This document shows positions 8,635 to 18,191 of a stretch of DNA of 64,000 bases, one piece after another. Each line of letters opens with the position of its first letter. Positions within the stretch are counted from its first letter, which is position 1. Origin of the DNA: Kitasatospora sp. MAP12-44 (lineage in GTDB: Bacteria > Actinomycetota > Actinomycetes > Streptomycetales > Streptomycetaceae); contig NZ_JARZAE010000004.1 of assembly GCF_029892095.1 (NCBI RefSeq), positions 4,588,001-4,652,000 of the forward strand, written 5' to 3'. The notes under the pieces were generated by a model. The model saw only the letters and a list, made by a program, of their open reading frames with translations, was not told the origin of the DNA and searched no databases. The translations under genes were made by a program, and so were the position numbers.

Positions 8635-9557
8635 CCGCGACCCTCGCGCCGCCGGAGCCGGCGCCCGAGCCGGCGCCCGAGCTGCCGCCGACCCCGCGTC
8701 CGCAGCCCGCCCCGGCGGCCCCCAACACTCCGGGCGCCGGGGGGCGCCGCCGGCTGCTGCTCCAGCTGGGGTGGGCGGCGACCCTGCTCGCGGTCCTGCT
8801 GCTGGGCTTCGGGGTCTATCTGACGGCGTTCTCCGGCTTCCAGGAGCAGCACTTCCAGTCCACCGCCTACAAGACCTACCGCTACCAGCTCGCCAACGCG
8901 ACCGCGCCCACCGGCGCCGCCGCCGACGGTGACCCGGTCGCGGTGCTGGACATCCCCGCGATCGGCCTGCACCAGGCGGTGGTGGTCGAGGGAACCAGCG
9001 GCCACGATCTGATGCGCGGCCCCGGCCACCGCCGGGACACCGCGCTGCCCGGCCAGCGCGGCACCGCGGTGCTCTTCGGGCGGGGCACCGCGTTCGGCGC
9101 CCCGTTCGACCGGCTCTCCGAGCTGCGGGTCGGCGACAAGATCTACGCGACCACCGGCCAGGGCAGGTTCAGTTACACGGTCAACGCCTACGGCGACAGC
9201 ACCCACCCGGTGCGCGACCCGGCGGCGCCGGCCCGACTGGTCCTGACGACCAGCGACGCGGGCTGGATCCCGACCGGCACCGTGCTGATCGGCGCCCGGC
9301 TGGACGGCGACCCGCAGCCGAACCCGGGCGGCCGTCCGGCGCTCACCGCGGCCGACCACGCCCTCGCGGCGGACACCGGCGCGCTGGCCGCCCTGCAGCT
9401 GTGGGCGCTGGCCCTGCTCGCCGCCGTGCTGGCGGCGACCCTGGCGGTGCGGCACTGGCACCGGCGGGCGGCGTACCTGACCTTCGCCCCGGTGCTCGCC
9501 GCGCTGCTCTGGGCGGGGTACGAGAACGCCGCCGCCCTGCTGCCCAACCTCTACTGA
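8631..9557 (+). CDS. Sortase-fold membrane protein lacking catalytic residues
   Basis: 308 residues. Pro-rich cytoplasmic leader (1-38), one N-terminal span (about 42-66), an extracellular class E/C sortase-like domain (about 100-225) and two C-terminal spans (about 250-300). The domain aligns well by eye with class E sortases: VLDIPAIGLHQAVVVEGT, GPGHRRDTALPGQRGT, FGAPFDRLSELRVGDKIY. But the AGHR catalytic His position is Arg151 (FGRG), the TTC catalytic Cys position is Ser208 (LTTSDAG), and no Arg stands where RLIV normally follows. It should therefore be unable to transpeptidate. It sits inside a Pst-like ABC operon with 4-base overlap to a binding-protein gene, which suggests a structural or docking role at the cell surface. 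Confidence 0.75.
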   Translation: MTATLAPPEPAPEPAPELPPTPRPQPAPAAPNTPGAGGRRRLLLQLGWAATLLAVLLLGFGVYLTAFSGFQEQHFQSTAYKTYRYQLANATAPTGAAADGDPVAVLDIPAIGLHQAVVVEGTSGHDLMRGPGHRRDTALPGQRGTAVLFGRGTAFGAPFDRLSELRVGDKIYATTGQGRFSYTVNAYGDSTHPVRDPAAPARLVLTTSDAGWIPTGTVLIGARLDGDPQPNPGGRPALTAADHALAADTGALAALQLWALALLAAVLAATLAVRHWHRRAAYLTFAPVLAALLWAGYENAAALLPNLY

Positions 9558-9600
9558 CCCTGTTGCGCCGACCCTGCTGCGCCTGCCGGAAGGACCGTCG

Positions 9601-10422
<822 letters not shown>

Positions 10423-10428
10423 GCATGT

Positions 10429-11250
10429 TCAGCTGGCGAGCAGCTGCTCGATGACCCGCGCGACGCCGTCCTCCTGGTTGCTGACGGTGCGGTTGGCCAC
10501 CGCGGCCAGTACGTGCGGGTGCGCGTTGGCGACGGCGTAGCCGGTGCCGGCCCAGGCCAGCATCTCCAGGTCGTTGGGCATGTCGCCGAAGGCCACCACC
10601 TGCGAGCGGTCGATGCCGTGCTCGGCGCACCAACGGGCCAGTGTGCTGGCCTTGGTGACGCCGGGGGCGCTGATCTCCAGCAGCGGTATCGGGCTGGAGC
10701 GGGTGATCTCGGCGAGGGCGCCGACCGCGGCCCGGCCCTGCTCGAGGAAGGTGTCCGGGTCCAGCTCGGGGTGCTTGGCGAGCAGCTTGTAGCAGCCCGC
10801 CACCCGGCCGTCCGCCAGCAACTCCTCGGCGGTGGCGATCGGGTGGTCGCCCTCGGAACCCCACATCGGCACCTGGTACTGCGGCTCGCGCGCGAAGCCG
10901 CCGGGGAACTCGAAGGCGAAGGCCGTCCCCGGCAGCCGTCCGCGCAGCAGTTCCACCACCTCGCCGGTGACCTCGGCGCGCAGCGGGAAGCTCTCCAGCA
11001 CCAGCTCGCGCCGGACGTCGAAGACCACCCCGCCGTTGGAGCAGATCGCCACCCCGTGGCCGCCGATGTGCTGGCCGAGCCACTGCATCCAGCGCGGCGG
11101 GCGACCGGTCACGAAGACCACCTGGATGCCCGCCTCTTCGGCCGCGGCCAGCGCGGCGGCCGTCCGCGCGGAGACCGTGCCGCCCTGGCAGAGCAGGGTG
11201 CCGTCGAGGTCGGTGGCGATCAGTCGCGGACGCTGGGGAGCCTGGTTCAC
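10429..11250 (-). CDS. Cof-type HAD-IIB family phosphatase
   Basis: 273 residues with GTG start. HAD motif I is ATDLDGTLL (nucleophile and acid/base Asp near residues 14-16), motif II VTGRPP, and motif III/IV includes Lys in GVTKAS and AFGDMPNDLEML. This is the Cof/IIB subfamily of cytoplasmic sugar-phosphate or nucleotide phosphatases; the substrate cannot be read from sequence. A related protein is encoded at 34.6 kb next to serS. It ends convergently with the PstB-type gene. Confidence 0.85.
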   Translation of the reverse strand: MNQAPQRPRLIATDLDGTLLCQGGTVSARTAAALAAAEEAGIQVVFVTGRPPRWMQWLGQHIGGHGVAICSNGGVVFDVRRELVLESFPLRAEVTGEVVELLRGRLPGTAFAFEFPGGFAREPQYQVPMWGSEGDHPIATAEELLADGRVAGCYKLLAKHPELDPDTFLEQGRAAVGALAEITRSSPIPLLEISAPGVTKASTLARWCAEHGIDRSQVVAFGDMPNDLEMLAWAGTGYAVANAHPHVLAAVANRTVSNQEDGVARVIEQLLAS

Positions 11251-11508
11251 CCGTCCATCCTCGCAGGTGCCGCCGGCCCGGCGGTGGGGGACGGTGGCGC
11301 ACGGTCAACCCCCGTGTGACCGTGCACCACCCCTACGGCGTCTATTTTGTTGGACGCCGCGCGCTCGAACATACGCTGCACCCTCCCTGATCTGTCAACC
11401 GTGATGGAAATTTGAGGATCTGCTCATGTCAGGCGTCTAATTCAGTGGATACTGGGGCCTTCCGAACAGAACGCCGAGTGCCGCACGCAGCGAGGAGTGA
11501 TGACGTCG

Positions 11509-12060
11509 ATGGGTGAGTCGATGGGTGAGCAGCCCCCAGCCCGCCGGCGGACCATCGCGGAGAAGCTCGACCACCTCTTCCAGGAGATCCATCCGGCCGG
11601 CCGCGGCCCGTTCAGCTACCACGAGGTCGCCCAGGCGATCCGCAAGCAGGCGGCGGCGGGCGGCCCCACGGTCTCGCACGGCACGCTCCAGCAGATCCGC
11701 ACCGGGGCCAAGACCAACCCGACGGTCAACACCCTGGAGGTCATCGCCTCCTTCTTCGGCGTCCCGGCCGCGTACTTCCTGGACGACACGGTGGCCGAGC
11801 GGGTCGACGCGCGGGTGCGCGAGCTCAAGGCCGGCACCGGCGACGCCGCGGGCCCGGCCGGTGCGCCGGAGCCGGCCGCCGAGCTCGTCGACGAACTGGC
11901 CGGCGTGCTGGCCGACAGCAACATCCGGGCGGTCGCCTTCCGGCTGGCCGGGCTCTCCCCGAAGGCGCTCAAGGGCGTGCGCGCGATCGTCGACCAGGTG
12001 CGGCTGGTCGAAGGCCTGCCGGAGGTCGGCCGAGTCGGCCGCCGCCGTCGCACGCCCTAG
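11509..12060 (+). CDS. XRE-family helix-turn-helix regulator
   Basis: 183 residues from ATG 11509, with GAGGAG upstream; other in-frame starts are at 11497, 11500 and 11521. The N-terminal half carries an XRE-like HTH (FSYHEVAQAIRKQ...TVSHGTLQQIRTGAKTNPTVNTLEVIASFFGV), the C-terminal half a helical region ending in VGRRRRTP. It is probably the DNA-binding partner of the ImmA/IrrE-type protease encoded 135 bases downstream, a pairing in which the protease destabilises or is controlled by the repressor. A 12-bp tandem duplication at the start region gives alternative ATGs. Confidence 0.8.
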   Translation: MGESMGEQPPARRRTIAEKLDHLFQEIHPAGRGPFSYHEVAQAIRKQAAAGGPTVSHGTLQQIRTGAKTNPTVNTLEVIASFFGVPAAYFLDDTVAERVDARVRELKAGTGDAAGPAGAPEPAAELVDELAGVLADSNIRAVAFRLAGLSPKALKGVRAIVDQVRLVEGLPEVGRVGRRRRTP

Positions 12061-12195
12061 GCTTGTTCACCCGGTCGGTCTAAGCTACGGGTCGATTACT
12101 CTCGATCAGCGACGCGAGGACCACTCCCGAGCGGTCGCGATCGGGCCTGGTGCCCGTTCGCGCGGTCGGGGCGACACCGGAGGGACGGGACGGCT

Positions 12196-12792
12196 ATGAA
12201 GTGGCGTAGCCGGTCGCGCGCCCGTTTCGTCGCGCTGGCCGACCAGCTGACCTTTCCGCAGCCCTTCGAGCTGGCCGAGTTCTGCCGCCGGATCGCCGAG
12301 CGGCGCGGCCGCCCGCTGCGCCTGGTGCCGCTGGAGGGCGCGGTCGCCGACGAGCTGCCGTGCGGGATGTGGCTCGGCCTGGACTCCGTCGACCTGGTCT
12401 TCTACGAGGCGGGCGCCGCGCCCATCCTGAAGACCCAGATCGTGCTGCACGAGATCTCGCACATGCTGCTCGACCACGTCTCGCCGCAGGGCCCGGCCGC
12501 CGCCCTGCGCGCCGAGGCGGCGCGGGTGCGCGCCGTCCAGGACGCCGTACGGGCAGCCGAGCAGAGCGCCGCCCGGGCCGAGGACGAGGAGCTGGGCCTG
12601 TCCACCGACCGGGTGCTCAGCCTGCTCGCCCGCAGCGGTTACAGCAGCCGTCAGGAGACCGAGGCCGAGTCGCTGGCCACCCTGATCCTGGAGCGCGCCA
12701 CCCGGGCTGAGACCAACCCGGCCTCGCCGGACTCCGCCGAGGTGCTGAACCGCCTCAACGACGCCTTCGGCCACCCGGTCCGCAGCATATGA
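12196..12792 (+). CDS. ImmA/IrrE-type metallopeptidase domain protein
   Basis: 198 residues. The zinc-protease motif HEISHMLLDH (HExxH) lies at about 90-99. The N-terminal part (FPQPFELAEFCRRIAERRGRPLRLVPL) and GMWLGLDSVDLVFYE are typical of the short actinobacterial ImmA/IrrE family. Such proteins are usually encoded beside an XRE repressor and cleave or sense it. The gene follows the XRE gene and overlaps the next by 4 bases (ATGA), making a tight operon with two membrane proteins. Confidence 0.85.
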   Translation: MKWRSRSRARFVALADQLTFPQPFELAEFCRRIAERRGRPLRLVPLEGAVADELPCGMWLGLDSVDLVFYEAGAAPILKTQIVLHEISHMLLDHVSPQGPAAALRAEAARVRAVQDAVRAAEQSAARAEDEELGLSTDRVLSLLARSGYSSRQETEAESLATLILERATRAETNPASPDSAEVLNRLNDAFGHPVRSI

Positions 12793-13967
12793 GCACCTCG
12801 AAGCTGGTCGTGCTGGCCCTGCTCTGGGCGGTCACCTGCTGGCGGCTGCCGTCCGCCGTGCGGGTGCCGCAGCAACGCGCGCTGTGGACGGCGTTCGCCG
12901 GGCTGACGCTGGCCGACACCGTCGGCACGCCGGCCGTGGTGAGCCGGATCGACGCGCTCAGCGGCGTGCACAACCTCGCCGTGCTGTTCAAGAACCAGAT
13001 CGGCATCGTGGCCTGCGCCGCGGTGCTCTCCTTCGTGGTCGGGATGGCCCGGCCCGAGCTGGCCCCGCGGATCCGCCGACCGCACCTGGCCACCGCGCTC
13101 GCCGTGCTGCTGGCGCTGACCGCCTCCTTCGCGCTGGTCCACCAGCCGGCGGAGGTCCAGGACTTCTACCAGGCCTACCGCGACTCGGTGCCCGCCGGCT
13201 GCTACGCGCTGATCTTCAACGGCTACCTCGGCGCCTCGATGGCCGTGGCCGGCTGGCTGTTCTGGACGTACGCGCGGCGGGCCGGCGCCGGCTGGCTGCG
13301 GACCGGGCTGCGGATGCTCGGCGCGGGCACCGCGGTGGGCGTCTGCTACGCGCTGCTGCGCTGCTGCGAGGTGGTGCTGCACCTGTGCGGGCGGCCGCTC
13401 TTCGTCAGCCAGGACGCCCTGGACGGCGTCGAGCTGCTGGCGATCACGCTGATCGTGATCGGCAACGCGATCCCGGCGGTCGGCGTCGCCTGGCGCGGCC
13501 TGCGGGACTGGCGCACCGCGCGGCGGATCCGCCCGCTGTGGGCCTCGCTCACCGGCGCGGTGCCCGACGTCGTGCTCACCGCGAGCCTGGGCCGCGGCCC
13601 GCGGGTGCGGCTGCACCGCCTGGTGATCGAGATCCGGGACGCCGCCCTGGTGCTCGCCCCGCACGCCCCCGAGGAGGTGCGCGAGCAGGCCGACCGCGCC
13701 GCCGAGCGGGCCGGCCTGCACGGCGAGGAACTCACCGCGATGACCGAGGCGCTCTGGCTGCGGGCCGCCCGCGAGGCCAAGCTGGCGGGCCGCACCCCGG
13801 TGGGCCGGGCCGCCGCACCGGGCGCCGCCAGCTTCGCCGAGCTCGACTTCGCGACCGAGACCGGCCGACTGCTCCGGCTCGCCCGGGCCTACCACTCGCC
13901 CGCCGCCGAGGCCTTCGCGGCGCCCAGCTCTTCCCGTGCCGACACCGATCTCCAGGACATCCAGTGA
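12789..13967 (+). CDS. MAB_1171c-type putative multi-span membrane protein
   Basis: 392 residues: about seven membrane spans in the first 240 residues, then a cytoplasmic C-terminal domain of about 150 residues with EIRDAALVLAPHAPEEV and a helical segment. The layout and neighbours match the actinobacterial family annotated as MAB_1171c-type putative transporters, whose function is not established. It is translationally coupled to the ImmA/IrrE gene upstream and to the small membrane protein downstream (GTGA overlap). Confidence 0.7.
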   Translation: MSTSKLVVLALLWAVTCWRLPSAVRVPQQRALWTAFAGLTLADTVGTPAVVSRIDALSGVHNLAVLFKNQIGIVACAAVLSFVVGMARPELAPRIRRPHLATALAVLLALTASFALVHQPAEVQDFYQAYRDSVPAGCYALIFNGYLGASMAVAGWLFWTYARRAGAGWLRTGLRMLGAGTAVGVCYALLRCCEVVLHLCGRPLFVSQDALDGVELLAITLIVIGNAIPAVGVAWRGLRDWRTARRIRPLWASLTGAVPDVVLTASLGRGPRVRLHRLVIEIRDAALVLAPHAPEEVREQADRAAERAGLHGEELTAMTEALWLRAAREAKLAGRTPVGRAAAPGAASFAELDFATETGRLLRLARAYHSPAAEAFAAPSSSRADTDLQDIQ

Positions 13968-14599
13968 CCGCTCCCGCCCACCCGGTGGAACCCCGCCCGT
14001 CCGAGCCCGCCGAGCCTGCCGAGGCCGCCGAGTCCCGGCCCGCCCGCCTGATCACCGACGGCCTTGAGCCCAAGAACTGGATCATCCTGGTCACGCTGCT
14101 GATGGGCTGGCACGCGCAGCGCCTGGTGGGCGTCGGCTGGGGAGTGGAGGCGGCGCTCTTCTGCGGCGTGATCCCGATCGTGCTGATCAAGCTCGGCGAG
14201 CGCCGCGGCCACTGGGGCGACCGGCACGTCCGGCGTCGGCAGGACCGGCTGGTGGTGATCCCGATGATCATGGCCTCGGTGGTCTGCGGCATGGCGCTGA
14301 TGCTGCTCTGCCACGCGCCGAGGGAGATGGCGGCGCTGGTCGCGGCGATGCTCGCGGCCCTGGTCGTGATCCTGGCGATCACCGTCTTCTGGAAGGTCAG
14401 CGTGCACACCGCGGTCTCCTCGGGTGCGATCGCGATGCTGGCCCTCACCTACGGCCCCTGGATGCTCGCCCTCTACCCGCTGGTGGCCGTCGTCGGCTGG
14501 TCCCGCGTCGAGCTCAAGGACCACACCCTCGCGCAGGTGCTGGTCGGCACGGTGCTCGGAGCCGCCGTCGCCGCCGCCACCTTCCTCGCGCTGCGCTGA
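13964..14599 (+). CDS. Small multi-span membrane protein, PAP2-like
   Basis: 211 residues from the GTG at 13964 that overlaps the preceding stop. An acidic Pro/Glu leader of about 25 residues is followed by about five to six membrane spans. The last part (FWKVSVHTAVSSGAIAMLAL...VGWSRVELKDHTLAQVLVGTVLG) resembles the second half of the PAP2 phosphatase core: H in KVSVHTAV and R...H in SRVELKDHTLAQ. The first PAP2 motif (KxxxxxxRP) is only weakly represented, so lipid phosphatase activity is uncertain. It ends the XRE/ImmA operon. Confidence 0.65.
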   Translation: MTAPAHPVEPRPSEPAEPAEAAESRPARLITDGLEPKNWIILVTLLMGWHAQRLVGVGWGVEAALFCGVIPIVLIKLGERRGHWGDRHVRRRQDRLVVIPMIMASVVCGMALMLLCHAPREMAALVAAMLAALVVILAITVFWKVSVHTAVSSGAIAMLALTYGPWMLALYPLVAVVGWSRVELKDHTLAQVLVGTVLGAAVAAATFLALR

Positions 14600-14638
14600 C
14601 GCCCTTGCTGCGCTGACGCTTTTGACGCGCTGATGCAC

Positions 14639-14670
14639 TGAGCCGTGCCGGCTCGTCCCGGCACGGCTCA
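14639..14670. terminator. Bidirectional hairpin terminator
   Basis: Perfect 13-bp stem (TGAGCCGTGCCGG and its complement) with a 6-base loop between two convergent genes, about 30-40 bases from each stop. Confidence 0.75.
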
Positions 14671-14698
14671 GACGCGTTCAGACGCGTTCAGGCGGGGG

Positions 14699-15487
14699 TC
14701 AGGACGCCGGCGGGACGAGCGTGACCACGCCGAAGGTGCCGCCCTGCGGGTCCTGCAGGACGGCCATCCGGCCGACCTTCGGCATGTCGAAGGCCGGCAC
14801 GATCACATTGCCGCCGGCCTTCACCAGCGCGTCGACCGTGCTGTCGGTGTCGTCCACCGCGAAGTTCACCAGCCAGTGCGGCGGGACCCCGGGCGGGAGG
14901 TTCTCCAGGCTCTGCAGGCCGCCGACGAGATGCCCCTTGACCGAGAAGCCGGTGAACTCCGGCATCTCCGGCATCGGGCCCGCGTCCAGGCCCAGCGAGG
15001 CCTGGTAGAACTGCCCGGCGGCCTTCACATCCGAGGTGTTGAGCTGGTTCCAGACCAGCGCGCCGGGCTCGTTGACGATCTGCGCGCCGGGGAACTCCAC
15101 CGGCTGCCACACCCCGAACACCGCGCCCTGCGGGTCGGCGGCGATCAGCATCCGGCCGAGCTTGGCGACGTCCATCGCCGGGGCCATCACGGCGCCGCCG
15201 TTCGCGCTGACCGCCGCCTGGGTGCGGTCGGCGTCCGCGCTGGAGAAGTAGCTGGTCCAGTTGGGCGGCGGCGGGGGCTGGTCGCCCATCGCCATCGCCT
15301 TCATGATCCCTGCGACCGGCTTGCCCTTGAGCGTGCAGACCGAGTAGCCGCCGAACTCCTCGGGGCCGACCTCGCCCTGCCAGCCGAAGAGGTCCCGGTA
15401 GAAGTCGAGGGCGGCCTGCTGGTCGGGGACCATCAGGTCGATCCAGCACGGCGTGCCGGGCACGTAGGGAGCGGTGACTTCGGACAT
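14699..15487 (-). CDS. Two-domain VOC (glyoxalase-fold) protein
   Basis: 262 residues built as two VOC half-domains: about 8-125 (GTPCWIDLMVPDQQAALDFYRDLFGW) and about 130-258 (GALVWNQLNTSDVKAAGQFYQASLGL). Each ends in a copy of the same motif, LIAADPQGAVFGVWQP and VLQDPQGGTFGVVTLV. Such double-VOC proteins in actinomycetes are hydroxylase-like or of unknown function; no substrate can be inferred. It stands alone between a terminator and the serine hydrolase gene. Confidence 0.85.
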   Translation of the reverse strand: MSEVTAPYVPGTPCWIDLMVPDQQAALDFYRDLFGWQGEVGPEEFGGYSVCTLKGKPVAGIMKAMAMGDQPPPPPNWTSYFSSADADRTQAAVSANGGAVMAPAMDVAKLGRMLIAADPQGAVFGVWQPVEFPGAQIVNEPGALVWNQLNTSDVKAAGQFYQASLGLDAGPMPEMPEFTGFSVKGHLVGGLQSLENLPPGVPPHWLVNFAVDDTDSTVDALVKAGGNVIVPAFDMPKVGRMAVLQDPQGGTFGVVTLVPPAS

Positions 15488-15620
15488 CTGTCGCCTCCAA
15501 GCAGTGGTTCACCACGGACGGGCGCCCGGGGCTGGTTCGCGTCCCCCGTCGACCACCATCCCCGTGCCCCGACGCCCCCGCCATCCCGTCGTCCGTCAAA
15601 CGGGTGAGGCCCCCGCAGGC

Positions 15621-16823
15621 TTAGTGCTTGCCCGCCGCACCGATCGCGGCGAGCAGCAGGCGGCCGGCCAGGGCGGGCGCGCTGCCGAAGGCCCAGGTGG
15701 TGGTCGAGACCGAGTAGACACCGCGCAGCGACAGGTCGCGGGTGGCGAACATGCCGTTGGAGTAGCCGTCGTCGTGGCCCGACTTGCCCCACAGCACGGC
15801 GCCGTCCGCGAGCGGCGTCGCCATCAGCCCCGCGCCGTAGCAGGCCGCGCCGGTGACGCACTCCGAGGTGCCGGCGTTCAGCGGCAGCGGCTTGCCGGTG
15901 CCGTCCTCGGGGACGGTGAACATCTCCTGGAGCTGGGCGGGAGGCAGCAGTCGGCCGCGGAAGAGCGCGCTGACGAAGTGGTCCAGGTCCGCCGGGGTGG
16001 AGATCATGTTGGACGGGTCGCCGCCCTGCTCGCTGACGTCGACCAGCTCGCCCCTGCCGTTGGTGAGGTAGCCGTGCAGATACGGCTGGGGCATCCGCGG
16101 GTCGTCCTCGGGCACCGAGGTCCCGTCCAGCTGAAGCGGGAGCAGGATGCGGGCGGTGACCTCGTCCTTGAACGACTTGCCGGTGATCTGCTCGACCAAC
16201 TGCTCGGCGATCCGAAAGCCCAGTGAGTTGTACTCCTGCTTGCTGCCCGGCGCGAACCTCGGGCCGGGCCACGGACGGTCCTTGGGCCGCAGGGTCGACT
16301 GGATGATCTGGTCGAAGGTCCGGTAGTCGTACCGGTTCGCGATCTCCTCGTCGACGCTCGGCTGCGGTGCGCCCTGGTCGACGTCCGGGAGGCCGCTGGT
16401 CATGTTGAGCAGTTCCCGGACGGTGATCGGGGCGAAGCCGTCCGGCAGCAGTCCGGGCGCGTACGACTGGACCGTCCCGTCGAGGTCGATCCGGCGCTCG
16501 GCCGCCAACTGCAGGACGACCGTGGCCTCGAAGGTCTTGGAGATGCTGCCGATGTGGAAGTGCGCGTTCTGCGGGATCTGCTCGCCGGTGACCGCGTCCA
16601 CGGTCGAGCCCCGCCACAGCTGCCCCGGCTCGCCGACCCGGGCGATGGCCCCGGCCGCCTGGTCGCCCGGCCGGGTCGCGATGGCGGCGTCGAGCGCCGC
16701 CGGGTCCAGCGCCGGAAACCTGCGCCCGCCCCCGGACGACCCCACGCCCCCCGCCGCGCCGGTGGCAGCCAGCGCCGCACCGACCAGCCCCACAGCGGCG
16801 ATACGTCGGACAAACGTGCTCAT
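15621..16823 (-). CDS. Secreted beta-lactamase-fold serine hydrolase
   Basis: 400 residues from the ATG at 16823, which has GGAG 9 bases upstream. Signal peptide about 1-26 (VGLVGAALAATGAAGG). Class C beta-lactamase / D-Ala-D-Ala carboxypeptidase family: SxxK motif SISK in IGSISKTFEA, Tyr motif in KQEYNSLGFRIAEQL (YNS rather than YSN), and GKSGHDDGYSNG near the C-terminus in the KTG/HxG position. LLNMTSGLPD is the usual family signature. Probably acts outside the membrane on peptidoglycan stem peptides or small esters. There is no lipobox or anchor. Confidence 0.85.
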   Translation of the reverse strand: MSTFVRRIAAVGLVGAALAATGAAGGVGSSGGGRRFPALDPAALDAAIATRPGDQAAGAIARVGEPGQLWRGSTVDAVTGEQIPQNAHFHIGSISKTFEATVVLQLAAERRIDLDGTVQSYAPGLLPDGFAPITVRELLNMTSGLPDVDQGAPQPSVDEEIANRYDYRTFDQIIQSTLRPKDRPWPGPRFAPGSKQEYNSLGFRIAEQLVEQITGKSFKDEVTARILLPLQLDGTSVPEDDPRMPQPYLHGYLTNGRGELVDVSEQGGDPSNMISTPADLDHFVSALFRGRLLPPAQLQEMFTVPEDGTGKPLPLNAGTSECVTGAACYGAGLMATPLADGAVLWGKSGHDDGYSNGMFATRDLSLRGVYSVSTTTWAFGSAPALAGRLLLAAIGAAGKH

Positions 16824-16997
16824 GGGCGTACTCCAACTGCCGTCACCACGCGGGCCGATTCCGCCGACCCCCCTGTGCAACGACAGCCACCCCGCCGGGG
16901 TATCGGCATCCCCCTGCGCCCACCCCTGACTCGCCCATGACGCACAGTCATGGCTGCCCCCGTGCTGGCGGAGCGGCTGACCTCCCTGACGGCAACT
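16824..16997. other. Intergenic stretch before LLM remnant
   Basis: No convincing gene. Holds the upstream region of the serine hydrolase gene (minus strand) and a GC-rich region that leads into the LLM copy 1 remnant. Confidence 0.5.
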
Positions 16998-17092
16998 ACC
17001 CAGCGCCAGGCCGCTACAGTGCGCCTCTTCGACACCAGAAGATCTGGCGGCGGGCCGAAGACCTCACCTGGCAGTCATTCCGGGACGAGTGG
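16998..17092 (+). pseudogene. Degenerate remnant of LLM oxidoreductase gene 5' end (copy 1)
   Basis: The stretch 17036-17065 (starting CAGAAGATCTGGCGGCGGGC) matches the intact LLM gene at 22.26 kb nearly base for base. It is followed, after loss of about 28 bases, by a diverged match of 17066-17092 to the segment encoding HLSWRSFREE. Upstream, ACAGTG..CCTC at 17016 may be the matching start of the gene with another internal deletion. There is no usable reading frame. The remnant lies just before the sigma/sensor module, which it appears to border. Confidence 0.7.
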
Positions 17093-17105
17093 CTGCTGGC
17101 ACCTC

Positions 17106-18191
17106 TCACTTCGGGAATGTGCTGAGGCGCGTCGCCATGGTGGTCAGGGTCTGGGCGGCGCCCCCGTCGGGATCAACCGCCGCGTCGGAACCGGAGATGC
17201 TCACCATCGTGATGACGTTTCCGGACAGCACGAACGACTCCTGCGCGTCCGACGGCAGGTCAAGCATGGAGACCGGCTCGCCCCCCGCAGTGCGGGCCAT
17301 ACTCCGGTAGGCGAAGCCCGCGGCACTGGTCGCCGTGCGAGTGATCTGCCAGGTGGGCTTCATTCCCGTGGTGATGTCTCCGGGGCCGTTCTTCGCCTTG
17401 TCCGCCGCACAGCCCGTGTAGTCCTGCCGGATCCGATCCAGTGCCGTAGTCGCCTCGTGGGCGCTCTTGAAGTAGAAGATCGTCTGGGACGCCTGGGGCG
17501 CAGGGGCAGAGCTCGCCACGGAGCCGGTGTCTGTGGCTGCGGCTGTGAAGGCCAGCGTGGAGATCGAGGTGGTCTGGAGTTCCGCGACCGGGCTGCCACT
17601 TCCACAGACCCATAGCCACTGAAACTCACCCGTGGTGTTGGTGGGCATGCCGTTGGCCGCCTGCCAGTGGAAGGTCGAGCTCAGAGGGAGCTCTGCTGCC
17701 GTCAGCCAGGTGGACGCAAGGTACTGGCCGGACACGGCGTTTGCTCCCGACACGGCGCTGCTGCTGGGCGCTCCGGTCGTGGTGGCGGAGGCCGAAACGG
17801 TCGCCGAGGACCTGGCGGAGGCCGATGCCGATGCCGGGGTCGATGCGGATGCGGAGGATGTCGTGGAGGGAACGTCCGTCATGCCCGGTGTCGGCGAGAA
17901 GGCGCCCGTCACGGCCGGTTGGACTTCGCGCTGTGCGGTCTTCACCGTGTCGCCCAAGGCCAAGAAGCCGACGGCGACCGCTGCGGCGAGGCCGATCACC
18001 GGCAGGGTCACGGCATAGAGGCGCCGAGTGCGCCGCGTGCTCTGGGCCGGAGGCACGGCAGGGCGCAGGTCGTGCACGGTGATCTCATCGGCACGGGACT
18101 CCAGTGCGGCCCGGAGTAGCAACTCCACCGGACTGTCGGAGGATGTCGAGTCGTCGTTTCCGGAGCCCCAGGGGCTGCGGGGTTTGGTCAT
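17106..18191 (-). CDS. Single-pass membrane protein with extracellular sensor-like domain (sigma partner)
   Basis: 361 residues. Cytoplasmic N-terminus of about 60 residues (SPVELLLRAALESRADEITVHDL), a span at about 61-80 (TLPVIGLAAAVAVGFLAL), a Ser/Thr/Ala-rich linker (about 95-155) and an extracellular domain of about 200 residues with two Cys (WVCGSG, GCAADK). The domain resembles the PknH-like/lipoprotein sensor fold by pattern only. It overlaps the sigma factor gene upstream by 4 bases, so it is the likely anti-sigma or signal-sensing partner, though no zinc anti-sigma motif is present. Confidence 0.75.
   Translation of the reverse strand: MTKPRSPWGSGNDDSTSSDSPVELLLRAALESRADEITVHDLRPAVPPAQSTRRTRRLYAVTLPVIGLAAAVAVGFLALGDTVKTAQREVQPAVTGAFSPTPGMTDVPSTTSSASASTPASASASARSSATVSASATTTGAPSSSAVSGANAVSGQYLASTWLTAAELPLSSTFHWQAANGMPTNTTGEFQWLWVCGSGSPVAELQTTSISTLAFTAAATDTGSVASSAPAPQASQTIFYFKSAHEATTALDRIRQDYTGCAADKAKNGPGDITTGMKPTWQITRTATSAAGFAYRSMARTAGGEPVSMLDLPSDAQESFVLSGNVITMVSISGSDAAVDPDGGAAQTLTTMATRLSTFPK

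Noticed and set aside
11245..12072. GTTCACCC, a PHO-box half unit, at 11245 and 12065
   Set aside because: PhoP boxes in streptomycetes need tandem 11-base direct repeats. These are single units, one overlaps the HAD start codon, and neither is upstream of the Pst-like genes. The promoter of the first Pst-like gene is outside the window.
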